Shown here piece after piece: positions 52,965-63,522 of a stretch of DNA of 64,000 nt. A program made the position numbers and the translations under genes. Location: assembly GCF_040675875.1 (NCBI RefSeq), contig NZ_JBEGII010000001.1, forward strand, positions 2,046,001 through 2,110,000, written 5' to 3'. Below the pieces are notes generated by a model. That model ran no database searches and was not told the origin of the DNA. It saw only the letters and a program-made list of their open reading frames with translations. The stretch comes from Microbacterium sp. LWO12-1.2 (GTDB taxonomy: Bacteria > Actinomycetota > Actinomycetes > Actinomycetales > Microbacteriaceae). Position 1 is the first letter of the stretch, and the number at the start of each line of letters is the position of its first letter.

Positions 52965-53192
52965 CGTTCCTCTTGAGTCTCAGGGGGGCAGGGTGGCCCC
53001 GACCATCGCTGCGACGACGATCGCCGCATCAAGCGGCCGTGTTCGATGTTAACCAGTGAGGCTGAGAAATACCCAGGTGCCGCTGTTCGTGTCATACTGA
53101 TTCCGACCCAGAGTCGGGTCACGGCGGGTCAATCCGCCGCTTCCATCACAACGGATCGTCCGGCACGTACCTGCCGGTGAAGGAGAAACACC

Positions 53193-54296
<1,104 letters not shown>

Positions 54297-54306
54297 TCGG
54301 CACCAC

Positions 54307-54352
54307 AGACGCGGCGCAGGCTGACTTCGGTCACCTGCGCCGCGTCTCTTTT
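54307..54352 (+). terminator. Strong terminator after msiK
   Basis: A 14-bp perfect stem (54307-54320 with 54334-54347), extended by an inner TGAC/GTCA pairing closed by TTCG, is followed by a T-rich tail ending near 54353. Confidence 0.93.
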
Positions 54353-54378
54353 TCGCCCACTCACTCTCCGGGAGCACC

Positions 54379-55683
54379 ATGCAGGATTCGCTGCGGATCA
54401 CCGCCAGCAAGATCGACCCCGGGCTGCTCTCCCTCCCCTGGTCAACGACGCTCGCGAAGTGGCCTTCCGAGCACATCGTGTCGCTCCCCAAGGGTCTCTC
54501 CCGCCATCTCGTGCGGTTCGCCGATCTCTCCGGTCGCGTGATCGCCGTGAAGGAGACCACCGCCGAGATGGCTCAGCGCGAGTACGACATGCTCGGAAAC
54601 CTCGCCCGCCTCGACGTGCCCTGTGTGGACCGGGTCGCGGTGATCGCCGGACGCACGGACGCCGATGGCGAAGCCCTCCCCGCTGCTCTGGTCACGGCGC
54701 ACCTGCGCTTCTCGATGCCCTACCGCGCCCTGTTCACCCGCGTGCTGCGCCCCGACACCGCCAACCGGCTCGTCGACGCCCTCGCCCTGCTGCTGGTGCG
54801 GCTGCACAACGTCGGCTTCTACTGGGGCGACGTGTCGCTGTCGAACACGCTGTTCCGTCGTGATGCGGGCGCTTTCGCCGCCTACCTGGTGGACGCCGAG
54901 ACCGGGGAACTGCACGAGGAGGGGCTGACCGACGGCCAGCGCGCCTACGATCTCGACCTCGCCCGCACGAACATCGCCGGAGAGATCATGGACCTCGCCG
55001 CGGGTGGACGACTGGAGCATGGTGTCGACGCGATCGCGATCGCCGACGGCATCGTCTCGTCGTACCGCTCCCTGTGGGCAGAGCTCACCGCCCAGGAGTC
55101 GTTCTCGTCGGCCGAGACCTGGCGGATCACCGAGCGAGTGGAGCGGCTCAACGCCCTCGGTTTCGACATCGACGAGATGTCGATGTCGACCACCGCAGAC
55201 GGCACGGTCGTCGAGATCCAGCCCAAGGTCGTGGACGCCGGACATCACCAGCGACGCCTCATCCGCCTGACGGGACTGGATGTCGAGGAGAACCAGGCAC
55301 GGCGGCTGCTGAACGATCTCGACGAGTTCCGCGCGCGCTCCACCAAGCAGTGGGCCGACGAGGAGATGTACGCCCACGAGTGGCTGACGCGCGTGTTCGA
55401 GCCGGTCGTCCGCGCCATCCCCTACGAGCTGCGCGCGAAGCTGGAGCCGGCCGAGGTGTTCCACCAGGTGCTGGAGCACCGCTGGTACCTGTCACAGGCC
55501 CACGGGCGCTCCGTGCCGCTCGCAGAAGTGCTCACGAGCTACATCAACGAGGTCCTGCGCCACCGCCGCGATGAAGCGACCATCATGGGACCGCCGACCG
55601 AGACCATGAGCCTTCCCGTGATCACCGGGGCGACGCCGGTCGCCGACGACGACGAAGAGATCGACTGGCGCGACCTCGTCTGA
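54379..55683 (+). CDS. DUF4032 protein with kinase-like fold
   Basis: The 434-residue protein belongs to the actinobacterial DUF4032 family. The first ~220 residues resemble a lipopolysaccharide-kinase/RIO-type fold: a lysine strand VIAVKETTAEMAQREYDML (Lys ~58, Glu ~68), then LLVRLHNVGFYWGDVSLSNTLF in place of the HGD-x-x-x-x-N catalytic loop (Asp and Asn kept), then AYLVDAETGEL as the DFG-like Asp. The C-terminal DUF4032 domain follows. Kinase activity is inferred; the target is unknown. Confidence 0.82.
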   Translation: MQDSLRITASKIDPGLLSLPWSTTLAKWPSEHIVSLPKGLSRHLVRFADLSGRVIAVKETTAEMAQREYDMLGNLARLDVPCVDRVAVIAGRTDADGEALPAALVTAHLRFSMPYRALFTRVLRPDTANRLVDALALLLVRLHNVGFYWGDVSLSNTLFRRDAGAFAAYLVDAETGELHEEGLTDGQRAYDLDLARTNIAGEIMDLAAGGRLEHGVDAIAIADGIVSSYRSLWAELTAQESFSSAETWRITERVERLNALGFDIDEMSMSTTADGTVVEIQPKVVDAGHHQRRLIRLTGLDVEENQARRLLNDLDEFRARSTKQWADEEMYAHEWLTRVFEPVVRAIPYELRAKLEPAEVFHQVLEHRWYLSQAHGRSVPLAEVLTSYINEVLRHRRDEATIMGPPTETMSLPVITGATPVADDDEEIDWRDLV

Positions 55684-55713
55684 GCCCTTCGACAGGCCCA
55701 GAAACCCCGCGGG

Positions 55714-56355
55714 TCAGTAGCCGACGGTGAAACGCTCGCGGTGGTGGTTGCCCTGCTCGATCTCGTCGACGACCGCGACCGCGAAGTCCGCGCCCGAGAT
55801 GTACGACTTGCCCTCGTCGTCACGCACGAGCACGTCGCCTCCGTCGCGATAGTGCCCTGTGCGCTCTCCCTCGGCCCACGGACCGAACACCTCGGCCGGG
55901 TGCACGAAGAACCAGTCGAGACCGGTATCCGTGCCCTCGAGCAGAGCGAGCGAGTCGATTCCGACCTGCGCCTCGTGCTTGTACTCCTCGGGGAAGTTCT
56001 GATCGAACAGCCGAGGGCCGCCCGGGGCGACGAGACTGCCGCCGGCGCCGCCGATCACGCCGAGGCGCGTCTCGGTGCCGGTGAGCCGGGCAGCGAGGTT
56101 GCCCAGCGCCTCCAGCACGCTGTTCTCCATGTCACCACGGGGCGACATCGCGGAGACGACAGCATCCGCACCCTCGAACGCCGGCGCGAGGGAGTCGAGA
56201 TCCAGCGCCGAGCCCTGCAGATAGGCGGCCCCGGCGACCGGATCCTTCGGTTCGGAGCGAGAGAGGGCGATCACCCCATGGCCACGCGACACCGCCTCGG
56301 AGACGATGTGACGACCGGCGTAGCCGGTTCCTCCGAGGACGACGATGCGAGCCAT
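55714..56355 (-). CDS. NAD(P)-binding NmrA/YwnB-type oxidoreductase
   Basis: The 213-residue Rossmann-fold protein has nucleotide motif IVVLGGTGYAGRHIVSEAV at the N-terminus, then DAVVSAMSPRG and GVIGGAGGSL. It belongs to the atypical short-chain dehydrogenase group (NAD(P)H-binding, YwnB-like), some of which sense redox state. No Tyr-x-x-x-Lys pair is evident, consistent with that group. Confidence 0.88.
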   Translation of the reverse strand: MARIVVLGGTGYAGRHIVSEAVSRGHGVIALSRSEPKDPVAGAAYLQGSALDLDSLAPAFEGADAVVSAMSPRGDMENSVLEALGNLAARLTGTETRLGVIGGAGGSLVAPGGPRLFDQNFPEEYKHEAQVGIDSLALLEGTDTGLDWFFVHPAEVFGPWAEGERTGHYRDGGDVLVRDDEGKSYISGADFAVAVVDEIEQGNHHRERFTVGY

Positions 56356-56401
56356 GCGGTTCTCCCCTGTTCAGACGTGCAGTAGTTCAGACGTGTGCGC
56401 G

Positions 56402-57409
56402 TTACTTCGCGGCGCGGAGCGTCGCGACCTGGTACAACGCGACGGAGGTCGCGATACCGGCGTTGAGCGACTCGGTGGCCGCGGAGATCGGGATCGAGAC
56501 GATCTGGTCGCAGGTCTCAGCGACCAGACGGGACAGTCCCTTGCCCTCAGAGCCCACCACGATCACGACCGGTCGATCGGCCAGCTGGAGCGCGGGCAGC
56601 GAGACATCGCCGTCGCCGTCGAGGCCGAGCACGAAGACACCTTGCTTCTTGAACTCCTTGAGCTGCGTGGTGAGGTTGGTCGCGAGGGCCACGGGCGTGC
56701 GCGCGACGGCTCCGGCGCTGGTCTTCCACGCGGCGGAGTTCACTCCGGCCGAACGACGCTGCGGCAGGATGATGCCGTGCCCGCCGAACGCCGCGGTGGA
56801 GCGGATGATCGCGCCGAGGTTGCGAGGGTCGGTGATGCCGTCGAGTGCCACGAACAGCGGCACCTGGCCGCGGTCGATGACCTGCTCGAGCAGGTCCTGC
56901 GGGTGCGCGTACTCGTACGGCGGCACCTTGATCGCGACACCCTGGTGCACGCCGTCGAATCCGGCCATGCGGTCGAGTTCCGGACGAGTGACCTCCATCA
57001 CGGGGATACCGCGATGCGTGGCGATCGAGAGCATCTCCTTCACGCGGTCATCCATCTCGACGCGCTGCGCGATGTAGAACGCCGTCGCCGGGATCTTCGC
57101 GCGCAGGGCTTCGAGCACCGAGTTACGACCGGTGACGTTCTCGGTGTCATCTCCCGCCTTGGCCTTCGGAGCACGGTTCCCGCCGCCGCCGGAGCCCGGC
57201 CTGCTGCCACCGGGGCGGCCTTTGCCGCCCGTCGCGGCGGCATAGCGCTCGGCCGCAGCCTTGCGCTTGCCTGCAGGGTGCCAGGCGCGGTCCTCCGCCT
57301 TCGGGGTCGGGCCGCGGCCTTCGAGCGCCTTGCGTCCGAGTCCGCCGGTGCCCTTGGTAGGGCCCTTCTTCTTGCCGTTGCTTGCGCCGGGGCGCCCTGG
57401 CTTAACCAT
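56402..57409 (-). CDS. rlmB: 23S rRNA (guanosine-2'-O-)-methyltransferase RlmB (SpoU family)
   Basis: The 335-residue SPOUT methyltransferase has an unusually long basic Gly/Lys/Pro-rich N-terminus (~1-90), an L30e-like substrate domain (~95-170) and the SpoU domain with motif 1 DPRNLGAIIRSTAAFGGHGI. Motif 2 is VVIVVGSEGKGLSRL and motif 3 IPISAATESLNAGIATSVALYQ. The start overlaps the cysS stop by 8 nt. The rlmB-cysS-ispF/D-carD order equals Rv3579c-Rv3583c. Confidence 0.93.
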   Translation of the reverse strand: MVKPGRPGASNGKKKGPTKGTGGLGRKALEGRGPTPKAEDRAWHPAGKRKAAAERYAAATGGKGRPGGSRPGSGGGGNRAPKAKAGDDTENVTGRNSVLEALRAKIPATAFYIAQRVEMDDRVKEMLSIATHRGIPVMEVTRPELDRMAGFDGVHQGVAIKVPPYEYAHPQDLLEQVIDRGQVPLFVALDGITDPRNLGAIIRSTAAFGGHGIILPQRRSAGVNSAAWKTSAGAVARTPVALATNLTTQLKEFKKQGVFVLGLDGDGDVSLPALQLADRPVVIVVGSEGKGLSRLVAETCDQIVSIPISAATESLNAGIATSVALYQVATLRAAK

Positions 57410-58805
57410 CAATACTCCAATGAGTTCCGTCTGCGGTGTCTTCGAGGACGATGCCGGCCGCCGCGATGGCATCGCGGATCCGATCGGCGGTCGTCCAGTC
57501 CTTGTCGGCTCGCGCTTGCGCGCGCTGGCCGATCATCGTCTGGACGAGAGCGTCCAGGGTCCTGTGTTCGGCGAGATCTCCGCCGCTGCTCATGAGCGCA
57601 TCGAGGCCGAGAACACGCACCATCGCGTCCACCTCGACGAACGCGGCCCATGCCTGTTCCTGATCACCGGCGTCGATCGCCGAGTTGCCACGACGCACGG
57701 TCTCGTGCACGACGGCGAGCGCCTGCGGCACGCCGAGATCGTCATCCATCGCGGTGGCGAAGGCCTCAGGGACCACGCCGATCCCCTGCTCCTCCGGCGC
57801 GCCGGGAAGGGATCGGCGCACGCGCGCGATGAACGTGCCGATGCGGCCGAGTGCGGCATCCGCCTCGTCCCACGACGACGCGGTCAGGTCGAGGCTGGAG
57901 CGGTAGTGCGCGGCCGCGAGGGCGTAGCGGACCACGAGGGGGTCGCGCTCGGAGAGCACGTCGGCGGCGAGGGTGAAGTTGCCGAGCGACTTCGACATCT
58001 TCTGCCCGTCCACCGTCACGAGGCCGTTGTGCACCCAGTACTGGGCGAATCCGTCGCCGGCGGCGGTCGACTGTGCGAGTTCGTTCTCATGGTGCGGGAA
58101 GCGCAGATCGAGCCCTCCCCCGTGGATGTCGAACTCGTTGCCGAGGTAGCGCTTCGCCATCGCCGAGCACTCGATGTGCCAGCCGGGGCGACCGGCGCCC
58201 CACGGAGACGACCAGGTGGCGTCGGCCGGCTCGTCGGCCTTCGCGCCCTTCCAGAGGGCGAAGTCCTGCGGGTTCCGCTTGCCTCGAGGATCCGCGTCTT
58301 CTGCCGCTTCCATGGCGTCGACCGACTGGTGCGTGAGCGCGCCGTACTCGCTCCACGAGCGGACGTCGAAGTAGACGTCGCCCGATCCGTCGGCGGCGGG
58401 ATACGCGTGGCCGCGCTCGATGAGTGCGCCGATCAGCTCCTGCATCTGCGGGATCGATGCCGTCGCACGGGGTTCGTAGGTCGGCGAGAGGATCCCGATG
58501 GCGGCATACGCCGCGGTGAACTCCTGCTCGATCCGGTACGCCAGCGCCCACCACGGCTCGGTCGCGGTGGCGTTCGCGAGCACCTTGTCATCGATGTCGG
58601 TCACGTTGCGCACGAAGGTGACGCGACCGTAGCGATACTCGAGCCAGCGGCGCAGCAGATCGAAGCTCAACGCCGCCCTGACATGTCCGATGTGCGGACC
58701 CGACTGCACGGTCGGACCGCAGACGTACATGGTGACGTTCTCGGGGTCGAGCGGCACGAAGTCGCGCAGTTGCTGCGCGCGGGTGTCGTGGAGGCGGAGT
58801 GTCAC
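57402..58805 (-). CDS. cysS: Cysteinyl-tRNA synthetase
   Basis: The 467-residue class I synthetase has the HIGH motif in [18 protein letters not shown] (~residues 29-46), zinc-binding Cys/His ([29 protein letters not shown]) and KMSKSLGNF (~residue 265). The length suits CysS. The mycothiol ligase MshC was considered, but the full C-terminal domain argues against it. The start is GTG 58805, with TAAGCT at 58812-58817 giving a leaderless mRNA. Confidence 0.95.
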   Translation of the reverse strand: MTLRLHDTRAQQLRDFVPLDPENVTMYVCGPTVQSGPHIGHVRAALSFDLLRRWLEYRYGRVTFVRNVTDIDDKVLANATATEPWWALAYRIEQEFTAAYAAIGILSPTYEPRATASIPQMQELIGALIERGHAYPAADGSGDVYFDVRSWSEYGALTHQSVDAMEAAEDADPRGKRNPQDFALWKGAKADEPADATWSSPWGAGRPGWHIECSAMAKRYLGNEFDIHGGGLDLRFPHHENELAQSTAAGDGFAQYWVHNGLVTVDGQKMSKSLGNFTLAADVLSERDPLVVRYALAAAHYRSSLDLTASSWDEADAALGRIGTFIARVRRSLPGAPEEQGIGVVPEAFATAMDDDLGVPQALAVVHETVRRGNSAIDAGDQEQAWAAFVEVDAMVRVLGLDALMSSGGDLAEHRTLDALVQTMIGQRAQARADKDWTTADRIRDAIAAAGIVLEDTADGTHWSIDG

Positions 58806-58823
58806 CGCTCAAGCTTACTGGGG

Positions 58824-58912
58824 GACGGCTGAGCAGCAGCCGTCAGGCGACGAATCACGGACCGTGTGACGTTTCACGGACCGATCGGGGGAAAAGTTCC
58901 GCGATTCGTCAC
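58824..58912. repeat. Inverted and direct repeats between ispDF and cysS
   Basis: The region holds a 7-bp hairpin (58824-58830 with 58838-58844). Two direct copies of TCACGGACCG lie at 58855-58864 and 58874-58883 (19-bp period). An outer inverted repeat pairs GACGAATC near 58849-58856 with GATTCGTC near 58903-58910, reaching into the ispDF stop codon. They may form a terminator-like fold or a protein site; I cannot choose. Confidence 0.5.
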
Positions 58913-60135
58913 ACTCTCCGCGATCTGTCCGGCACCACCATGGCGATCGCCGTGACGGAGATCCCCTCGCCGCGTCCGGGGAAGCCGAGGCCGTCGGTGG
59001 TGGTGGCCGTCAGCGAGACCGGAGCTCCGCCGAGCGCCGCGGACAGCACCCGTTCCGCCTCGGCCCGTCGCGCGCTGAACCGCGGACGATTGCCCTGGAA
59101 CTGCGCCGACACGTTGCCGATCACGAAGCCCGCCTCCGAGAGCAGCTGCCGGGTGCGCGCGAGGAACACCTCGGCGTGGGCTCCTGCGTACTCCGGATGT
59201 GCGGTGCCGAAGTGCTGGCCGATGTCGCCGAGTCCTGCAGCGCCCAGCAGAGCATCGACGATCGCGTGCGCGACGGCATCGCCGTCGGAGTGTCCGGAGA
59301 GCGGCGGCTCCCCCGGCCATTCGAGGCCGGCCAGCCAGAGGTTCCCCTCACCGCCGAACGCATGCACGTCGGTGCCGATACCGACCCGCGGCAGTCCGAC
59401 GCGCGCGTGATGGGTTGGAGCGGAGTGCACCTCGCCTGCCTCCGCCAGCAGGTGGCGGGCACGCTCGAGGTCGGAGGGGGTCGTGATCTTGAACGCGCGA
59501 GCAGAGCCCTCGATGTGACGTACGACGTGACCGGCGGCAGCGAACAGGGCCGCATCATCGGTGTACTCGACGCCGGATGCCAGGGCCGACGCGTACGCGG
59601 ATTCGAGGAGCGCCCGTGGGAACCCCTGCGGAGTCTGCGCCGCAGCGAGCTCGGACCGATCGACGGCACCGGCCACGGCGCCGCCCTCGACCCGCTTCAG
59701 CGTGTCGACCACGGGGAGCACGGGGATGACGCCGACTGCGGCGGCGACAGCCTCGGCGACCGCGTCGATCTGCGACGGTGGTGTGAGTGCGCGTGCCGCA
59801 TCGTGCACGAGGACCGTGGTGACGTCTCCCCACAGCGCGGCGAGTCCCGCCGAGACGGACTGCTGACGAGTCGCTCCGCCGGTCACGACGCGCACGAGGT
59901 CGCTGCGATCGCCGGCGGCCTCGCGTGCTTCCGTCTCGGCATCGCCTTCGAAGCCGGCGGGGGCGACGACGATCACCTGGGCCGGAGCAGCGGCGAAGAC
60001 GCCGTCGAGGGCGTGCCGCAGTATCGAACGGCTGTCGATGCCGACGAGGGCCTTGGGTGCACCGGCATCCAGGCGGGTGCCGGAGCCTGCGGCGACGACG
60101 ATGATCGCGGTGTCCGGGACGGGGAGCATGGTCAC
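58909..60135 (-). CDS. ispDF: Bifunctional IspD-IspF (MEP pathway)
   Basis: The 408-residue protein is a fusion of two MEP-pathway enzymes. IspD (residues ~8-230) has [30 protein letters not shown] and AAQTPQGF. IspF (~245-400) has GIGTDVHAF with metal-binding Asp/His, [29 protein letters not shown] and [14 protein letters not shown]. It supplies IPP for carotenoid and quinone synthesis. Start GTG 60135 is supported by TAGCGT at 60142-60147; an ATG two codons later is the alternative. Confidence 0.95.
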   Translation of the reverse strand: MTMLPVPDTAIIVVAAGSGTRLDAGAPKALVGIDSRSILRHALDGVFAAAPAQVIVVAPAGFEGDAETEAREAAGDRSDLVRVVTGGATRQQSVSAGLAALWGDVTTVLVHDAARALTPPSQIDAVAEAVAAAVGVIPVLPVVDTLKRVEGGAVAGAVDRSELAAAQTPQGFPRALLESAYASALASGVEYTDDAALFAAAGHVVRHIEGSARAFKITTPSDLERARHLLAEAGEVHSAPTHHARVGLPRVGIGTDVHAFGGEGNLWLAGLEWPGEPPLSGHSDGDAVAHAIVDALLGAAGLGDIGQHFGTAHPEYAGAHAEVFLARTRQLLSEAGFVIGNVSAQFQGNRPRFSARRAEAERVLSAALGGAPVSLTATTTDGLGFPGRGEGISVTAIAMVVPDRSRRV

Positions 60136-60162
60136 AGACTCACGCTACCGTCTCGCAGACAC

Positions 60163-60201
60163 GACGAAGGGGCGGATGCGAGCTGCATCCGCCCCTTCGT
60201 C
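60163..60201 (-). terminator. Terminator between carD and ispDF
   Basis: A 17-bp perfect stem (60163-60179 with 60185-60201) with a 5-nt loop. It separates carD transcription from ispDF, which has its own promoter. Confidence 0.88.
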
Positions 60202-60241
60202 ACGACCCGTCATTCATCACGACATGAGGCCGAAAACAGAT

Positions 60242-60724
60242 TCAGGACGCGAGAACCTCGTCGAGCAGAGCGCCCGCCTTGTCCTCGTCGGTCTTCTCAG
60301 CGAGCGCGAGCTCGGAGATCAGGATCTGGCGCGCCTTGGCCAGCATCCGCTTCTCACCTGCAGAAAGACCGCGGTCCTGATCACGACGCCACAGGTCGCG
60401 GACGACCTCGCTGACCTTGATGACATCGCCGGAGGCGAGCTTCTCAAGGTTCGCCTTGTAACGACGAGACCAGTTGGTGGGCTCCTCCGTGAACGGCGCG
60501 CGCAGCACCTCGAACACGTGGTCGAGGCCCTCCTTGCCGATCACGTCGCGAACGCCGACCAGGTCGACATTCTCAGCAGGGACCTCGATGATCAGATCAC
60601 CCTGGGTGACGTTGAGCTTCAGGTACTTCTTCGCCTCACCCTTGATGATGCGCTCCTTGACCTCAATGATGGTCGCGGCGCCATGGTGCGGATAGACGAC
60701 TGTTTCGCCAACCTCAAAAAGCAT
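60242..60724 (-). CDS. carD: RNA polymerase-binding regulator CarD
   Basis: The 160-residue protein has an N-terminal RNA polymerase-interacting Tudor-like domain ([20 protein letters not shown], residues 1-55). Its C-terminal helical DNA-binding domain includes the conserved Trp ([20 protein letters not shown], Trp ~86) that wedges at the -10 upstream edge. CarD stabilises the open promoter complex at rRNA and housekeeping promoters. The start MLFEVGE at 60724 is the family's. Confidence 0.96.
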   Translation of the reverse strand: MLFEVGETVVYPHHGAATIIEVKERIIKGEAKKYLKLNVTQGDLIIEVPAENVDLVGVRDVIGKEGLDHVFEVLRAPFTEEPTNWSRRYKANLEKLASGDVIKVSEVVRDLWRRDQDRGLSAGEKRMLAKARQILISELALAEKTDEDKAGALLDEVLAS

Positions 60725-60859
60725 AAAAACGTGTCCTTTCGGCAACCTCAAGGATACCACAGGCAAGATGCGCTAAGGTTCGCGCCCCCACGTCTCCGAT
60801 GCGTCACGCGCATACCCGTAGAATGGATGCCGATACCCCGTCGGACCTCAGGAGGACCC

Positions 60860-61330
60860 GTGAAATCGCGCCTTGTTGCGTCTGCCGCCATCAGCGCCCT
60901 CGTTCTTCTCGGCGCGACCGGTTGCACCTTCATCACGCCGCAGTCGACCAAGGTCGAGTACTCCGGATCGGACGGCGTCAACATCTCGGATGAGAACGGC
61001 CCCCTCGCGGTGCGCAACGCGTTCATCGTCGCGAACGAGGACGGTTCGGTCGGCAACTTCATCGGCGCTGTCGTCAACCCCACCCAGGAGAAGGCGACCT
61101 TGACCATCGCCGTCGAGGGGAACGACTTCACCGTCACCGTCCCTGCAGGCGACCGTGTGAGCTTCGGCGCAGACGCCGAACCCCTGCGCATCGTCGACCT
61201 GAACGCGAAGCCCGGCGCCACGGTCGAGATGCACTTCCAGTCGGGCGACTCCCTCGGGGTCAAGACTCAGGTGCCCGTGCTCGACGGCGCACTGCCCTAC
61301 TACGCCGATCTGGTCCCCTCCGGAGACTGA
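60860..61330 (+). CDS. Lipoprotein, LpqE-like
   Basis: The 156-residue protein has a lipoprotein signal peptide (KSRLVASAAISALVLLGATGC; lipobox LGATGC, Cys ~22). A beta-rich domain follows (VRNAFIVANEDGSVGNFIGAVVN; TVTVPAGDRVSFG; GATVEMHFQSGDSLGVKTQVPVLDG). That matches the LpqE type related to PCuAC/DUF461 proteins, but the Met/His copper ligands are not evident. Divergent from carD, as lpqE is in Mycobacterium. GTG start with GGAGGA at 60851-60856; promoter -10 TAGAAT at 60819-60824. Confidence 0.8.
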   Translation: MKSRLVASAAISALVLLGATGCTFITPQSTKVEYSGSDGVNISDENGPLAVRNAFIVANEDGSVGNFIGAVVNPTQEKATLTIAVEGNDFTVTVPAGDRVSFGADAEPLRIVDLNAKPGATVEMHFQSGDSLGVKTQVPVLDGALPYYADLVPSGD

Positions 61331-61342
61331 TCCGCACCACGA

Positions 61343-61392
61343 CGAACGGCTGAGGCCGGGCATCCCCTCGGGTGCCCGGCCTCAGCCGTTCG
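61343..61392. terminator. Bidirectional terminator between lipoprotein gene and regX3
   Basis: A 20-bp perfect inverted repeat (61343-61362 with 61373-61392) with a 10-nt loop lies between two converging genes. Confidence 0.88.
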
Positions 61393-61403
61393 TGTCACAG
61401 AGT

Positions 61404-62087
61404 TCAGCCCTCGAACCGGTATCCCAGCCCGCGCACGGTCACGAGCATCACCGGCTCTCCCGGGTTCTCCTCGATCCGCGAGCGGATGCGCTTGATGTGC
61501 ACGTCGAGCGTCTTGGTGTCACCGAAGTAGTCACTGCCCCAGACCCGGTCGATCAGCTGACCGCGTGTCAGCACACGGCCCGAGTTACGCATCAGCACCT
61601 CGAGGAGCTCGAATTCCTTCAGCGGCATGTTGATCACCGATCCGGCGACCGAGACCGTGTGGCGATCGATGTCGAGCGACACTCGTCCGCCGTCCAGCAC
61701 CCGCTCGTCGAGCTCGCTGTCGGCCTGCACGACCCGTCGTAGCACAGCCCGCATCCGGGCGAGCAGCTCACGTGACGAGTAGGGCTTGGTGATGTAGTCG
61801 TCGGCGCCCAGCTCGAGCCCCACGACGATGTCGACCTCGGAGTCCTTGGCCGTGAGCATGATGATCGGCACGGCGGAGGTCGAGCGGATCTGCCGGCACA
61901 CCTCGGTACCGGGCATCCCCGGCAGCATCAGGTCGAGGAGCACGATGTCGGCTCCGCGCTCGCGGAACGCCGTGAGCGCCCCCGGCCCGTCCTCGGCGAT
62001 CTCCACCTCGTACCCCTCACGGCGCAGCAGATACGCCAGCGGGTCGGCGAGATCGGGCTCGTCTTCGACGAGAAGGATGCGGGTCAT
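61404..62087 (-). CDS. regX3: Phosphate-type response regulator RegX3/PhoP-like
   Basis: The 227-residue OmpR-family regulator has VEDEPDLADPL acidic pocket, phospho-Asp in VLLDLMLPGMPG (~residue 52), Thr (MLTAKDSE) and Lys (YITKPYSSRELLARM). The winged helix is MPLKEFELLEVLMRNSGRVLTRGQLIDRVWGSDYFGDTKTLDVHIKRIR, read in segments. Kinase and phoU adjacent mark it as the actinobacterial SenX3-RegX3 phosphate system. The start overlaps the kinase stop by 4 nt. Confidence 0.92.
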   Translation of the reverse strand: MTRILLVEDEPDLADPLAYLLRREGYEVEIAEDGPGALTAFRERGADIVLLDLMLPGMPGTEVCRQIRSTSAVPIIMLTAKDSEVDIVVGLELGADDYITKPYSSRELLARMRAVLRRVVQADSELDERVLDGGRVSLDIDRHTVSVAGSVINMPLKEFELLEVLMRNSGRVLTRGQLIDRVWGSDYFGDTKTLDVHIKRIRSRIEENPGEPVMLVTVRGLGYRFEG

Positions 62088-63304
62088 GCTTTTTCTCCGT
62101 TTCGCACGCGCGCACCAGCGGACTTCTCCGCCTTGCGCGCGCGTTTCTTCTTTCGCTTCTTGCCCGTGTCTTCGATCAACGGGGCATCGATCTGCGGGAG
62201 GCGGACCGTGAAGGTGGATCCGCGGCCGGGCCGCGACCAGAGCCGCACCTCGCCGCCGTGGCGCTGGGTGGCGTGCTTGACGATCGAGAGGCCGAGCCCG
62301 GTACCACCCGTGCGACGCGATCGCGCCTCATCGGCCCGGTAGAACCGCTCGAAGATGCGCTCGCGATCGGACTCGGAGATCCCGATGCCCTGATCGGAGA
62401 CCGCGATCTCGACCACACCGCCGTCCACTCTCACGCCGACGCCGACACGCGAGCCGCGCGGAGAGTAGACGATCGCGTTCGCGATGAGGTTGCCGATGGC
62501 TTCGATCAGGATCTGCGCGTCGCCGCGCACCCAGGCTCCGCGGTCCCCGCCGCGCGTCAGGTCGACGCCGGCCGAGTCGGCCTGCACGACGTGAGCCTCG
62601 ATGGATGCCGCGATGACCTCGTCGATCGACACGGGATCGACGTCCGTCAGCCCGTCGTCGGCCTGGAGTCGCGACAGGCTCATGATGCGTCCGGTGAGCT
62701 GGCCGAGGCGCCCGGCCTCCGCAGAGATACGGGCAGCGAAGATCCGCACCTGGGCAGGATCGTCGGCGGCGGATTCGATGGCCTCAGCGAGGAGGCTCAC
62801 CGCGCCGACCGGCGTCTTGAGCTCGTGGCTCGTGTTCGCGACGAAGTCACGGCGCATCTGATCGAGGCGCTCCTGCTCGGTGATGTCGCGGATGATGACG
62901 AGCGCCATCCGCGCACCGATCACGCTCGCGCGCGCCGAGACCAGGCGGGGATCGAGGCTGAGCCCGCCCCTTGTGATGCGCAGCGTCTCGGTCTTCGTGC
63001 CGCCCACCGCTCTGACGCTGCGCACCAGCTGACGAAGTTCGGGGTTGTCGAGCGTCGCCCCGACCTCGATGCCGAAACGCGTCGCCGCGTGCGATCCGGC
63101 CAGCACGAGCCCGGAGGAATCCACGACACAGGCGGCATCGTCCATGCTGTCCAGCACGTCGGTCATACCGCCGGGGACGACCGTCGACGTCTCCAGTTCG
63201 ACCTTCGCCCGTGCACGGTAGGCCCAGACGATCAGCAGCGAGAGCCCCACCCCGATCAGCACGCCGATGGCGAGTGCGATCAGCGCGATCTGCGGCAGGG
63301 TCAT
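62084..63304 (-). CDS. senX3: Phosphate-type sensor histidine kinase SenX3-like
   Basis: The 406-residue protein has a single N-terminal membrane segment (~5-28), a PAS-like region (MTDVLDSMDDAACVVDSSGLVLAG, ~45-140), HisKA VANTSHELKTPVGAVSLL (His ~residue 160) and an HATPase domain (N box EAIGNLIANAIVYSP, GGTGLGLSIVKH). The tail is very Lys/Arg-rich (KKRKKKRARKAEKS). The start at 63304 is leaderless: TACGCT at 63311-63316. Confidence 0.92.
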   Translation of the reverse strand: MTLPQIALIALAIGVLIGVGLSLLIVWAYRARAKVELETSTVVPGGMTDVLDSMDDAACVVDSSGLVLAGSHAATRFGIEVGATLDNPELRQLVRSVRAVGGTKTETLRITRGGLSLDPRLVSARASVIGARMALVIIRDITEQERLDQMRRDFVANTSHELKTPVGAVSLLAEAIESAADDPAQVRIFAARISAEAGRLGQLTGRIMSLSRLQADDGLTDVDPVSIDEVIAASIEAHVVQADSAGVDLTRGGDRGAWVRGDAQILIEAIGNLIANAIVYSPRGSRVGVGVRVDGGVVEIAVSDQGIGISESDRERIFERFYRADEARSRRTGGTGLGLSIVKHATQRHGGEVRLWSRPGRGSTFTVRLPQIDAPLIEDTGKKRKKKRARKAEKSAGARVRNGEKA

Positions 63305-63522
63305 GAGTCCAGCGTAGAGTGCGTTCACCCGCGCTCCGGCGGGTTTCCCCGTCACCGCGGCCAGGAGAGAAGTACTATTCACGTGCTGGGCACCGTTCGT
63401 TAACCTTCGGAGCACACAATCGCATCGGGCCTGTGCGGGAGTACAGACCTGCTCTCGTGCGGACGACCCGCCGTCTCGCGCTGACACACAGTCGAGATTC
63501 GAATGAAAGGTTGCGCCCCAAC

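Noticed and set aside
57402..58805. MshC (mycothiol Cys ligase) instead of CysS
   Set aside because: The protein has a complete KMSKS motif and a full C-terminal domain, and the neighbours (rlmB, ispDF, carD) are those of cysS.
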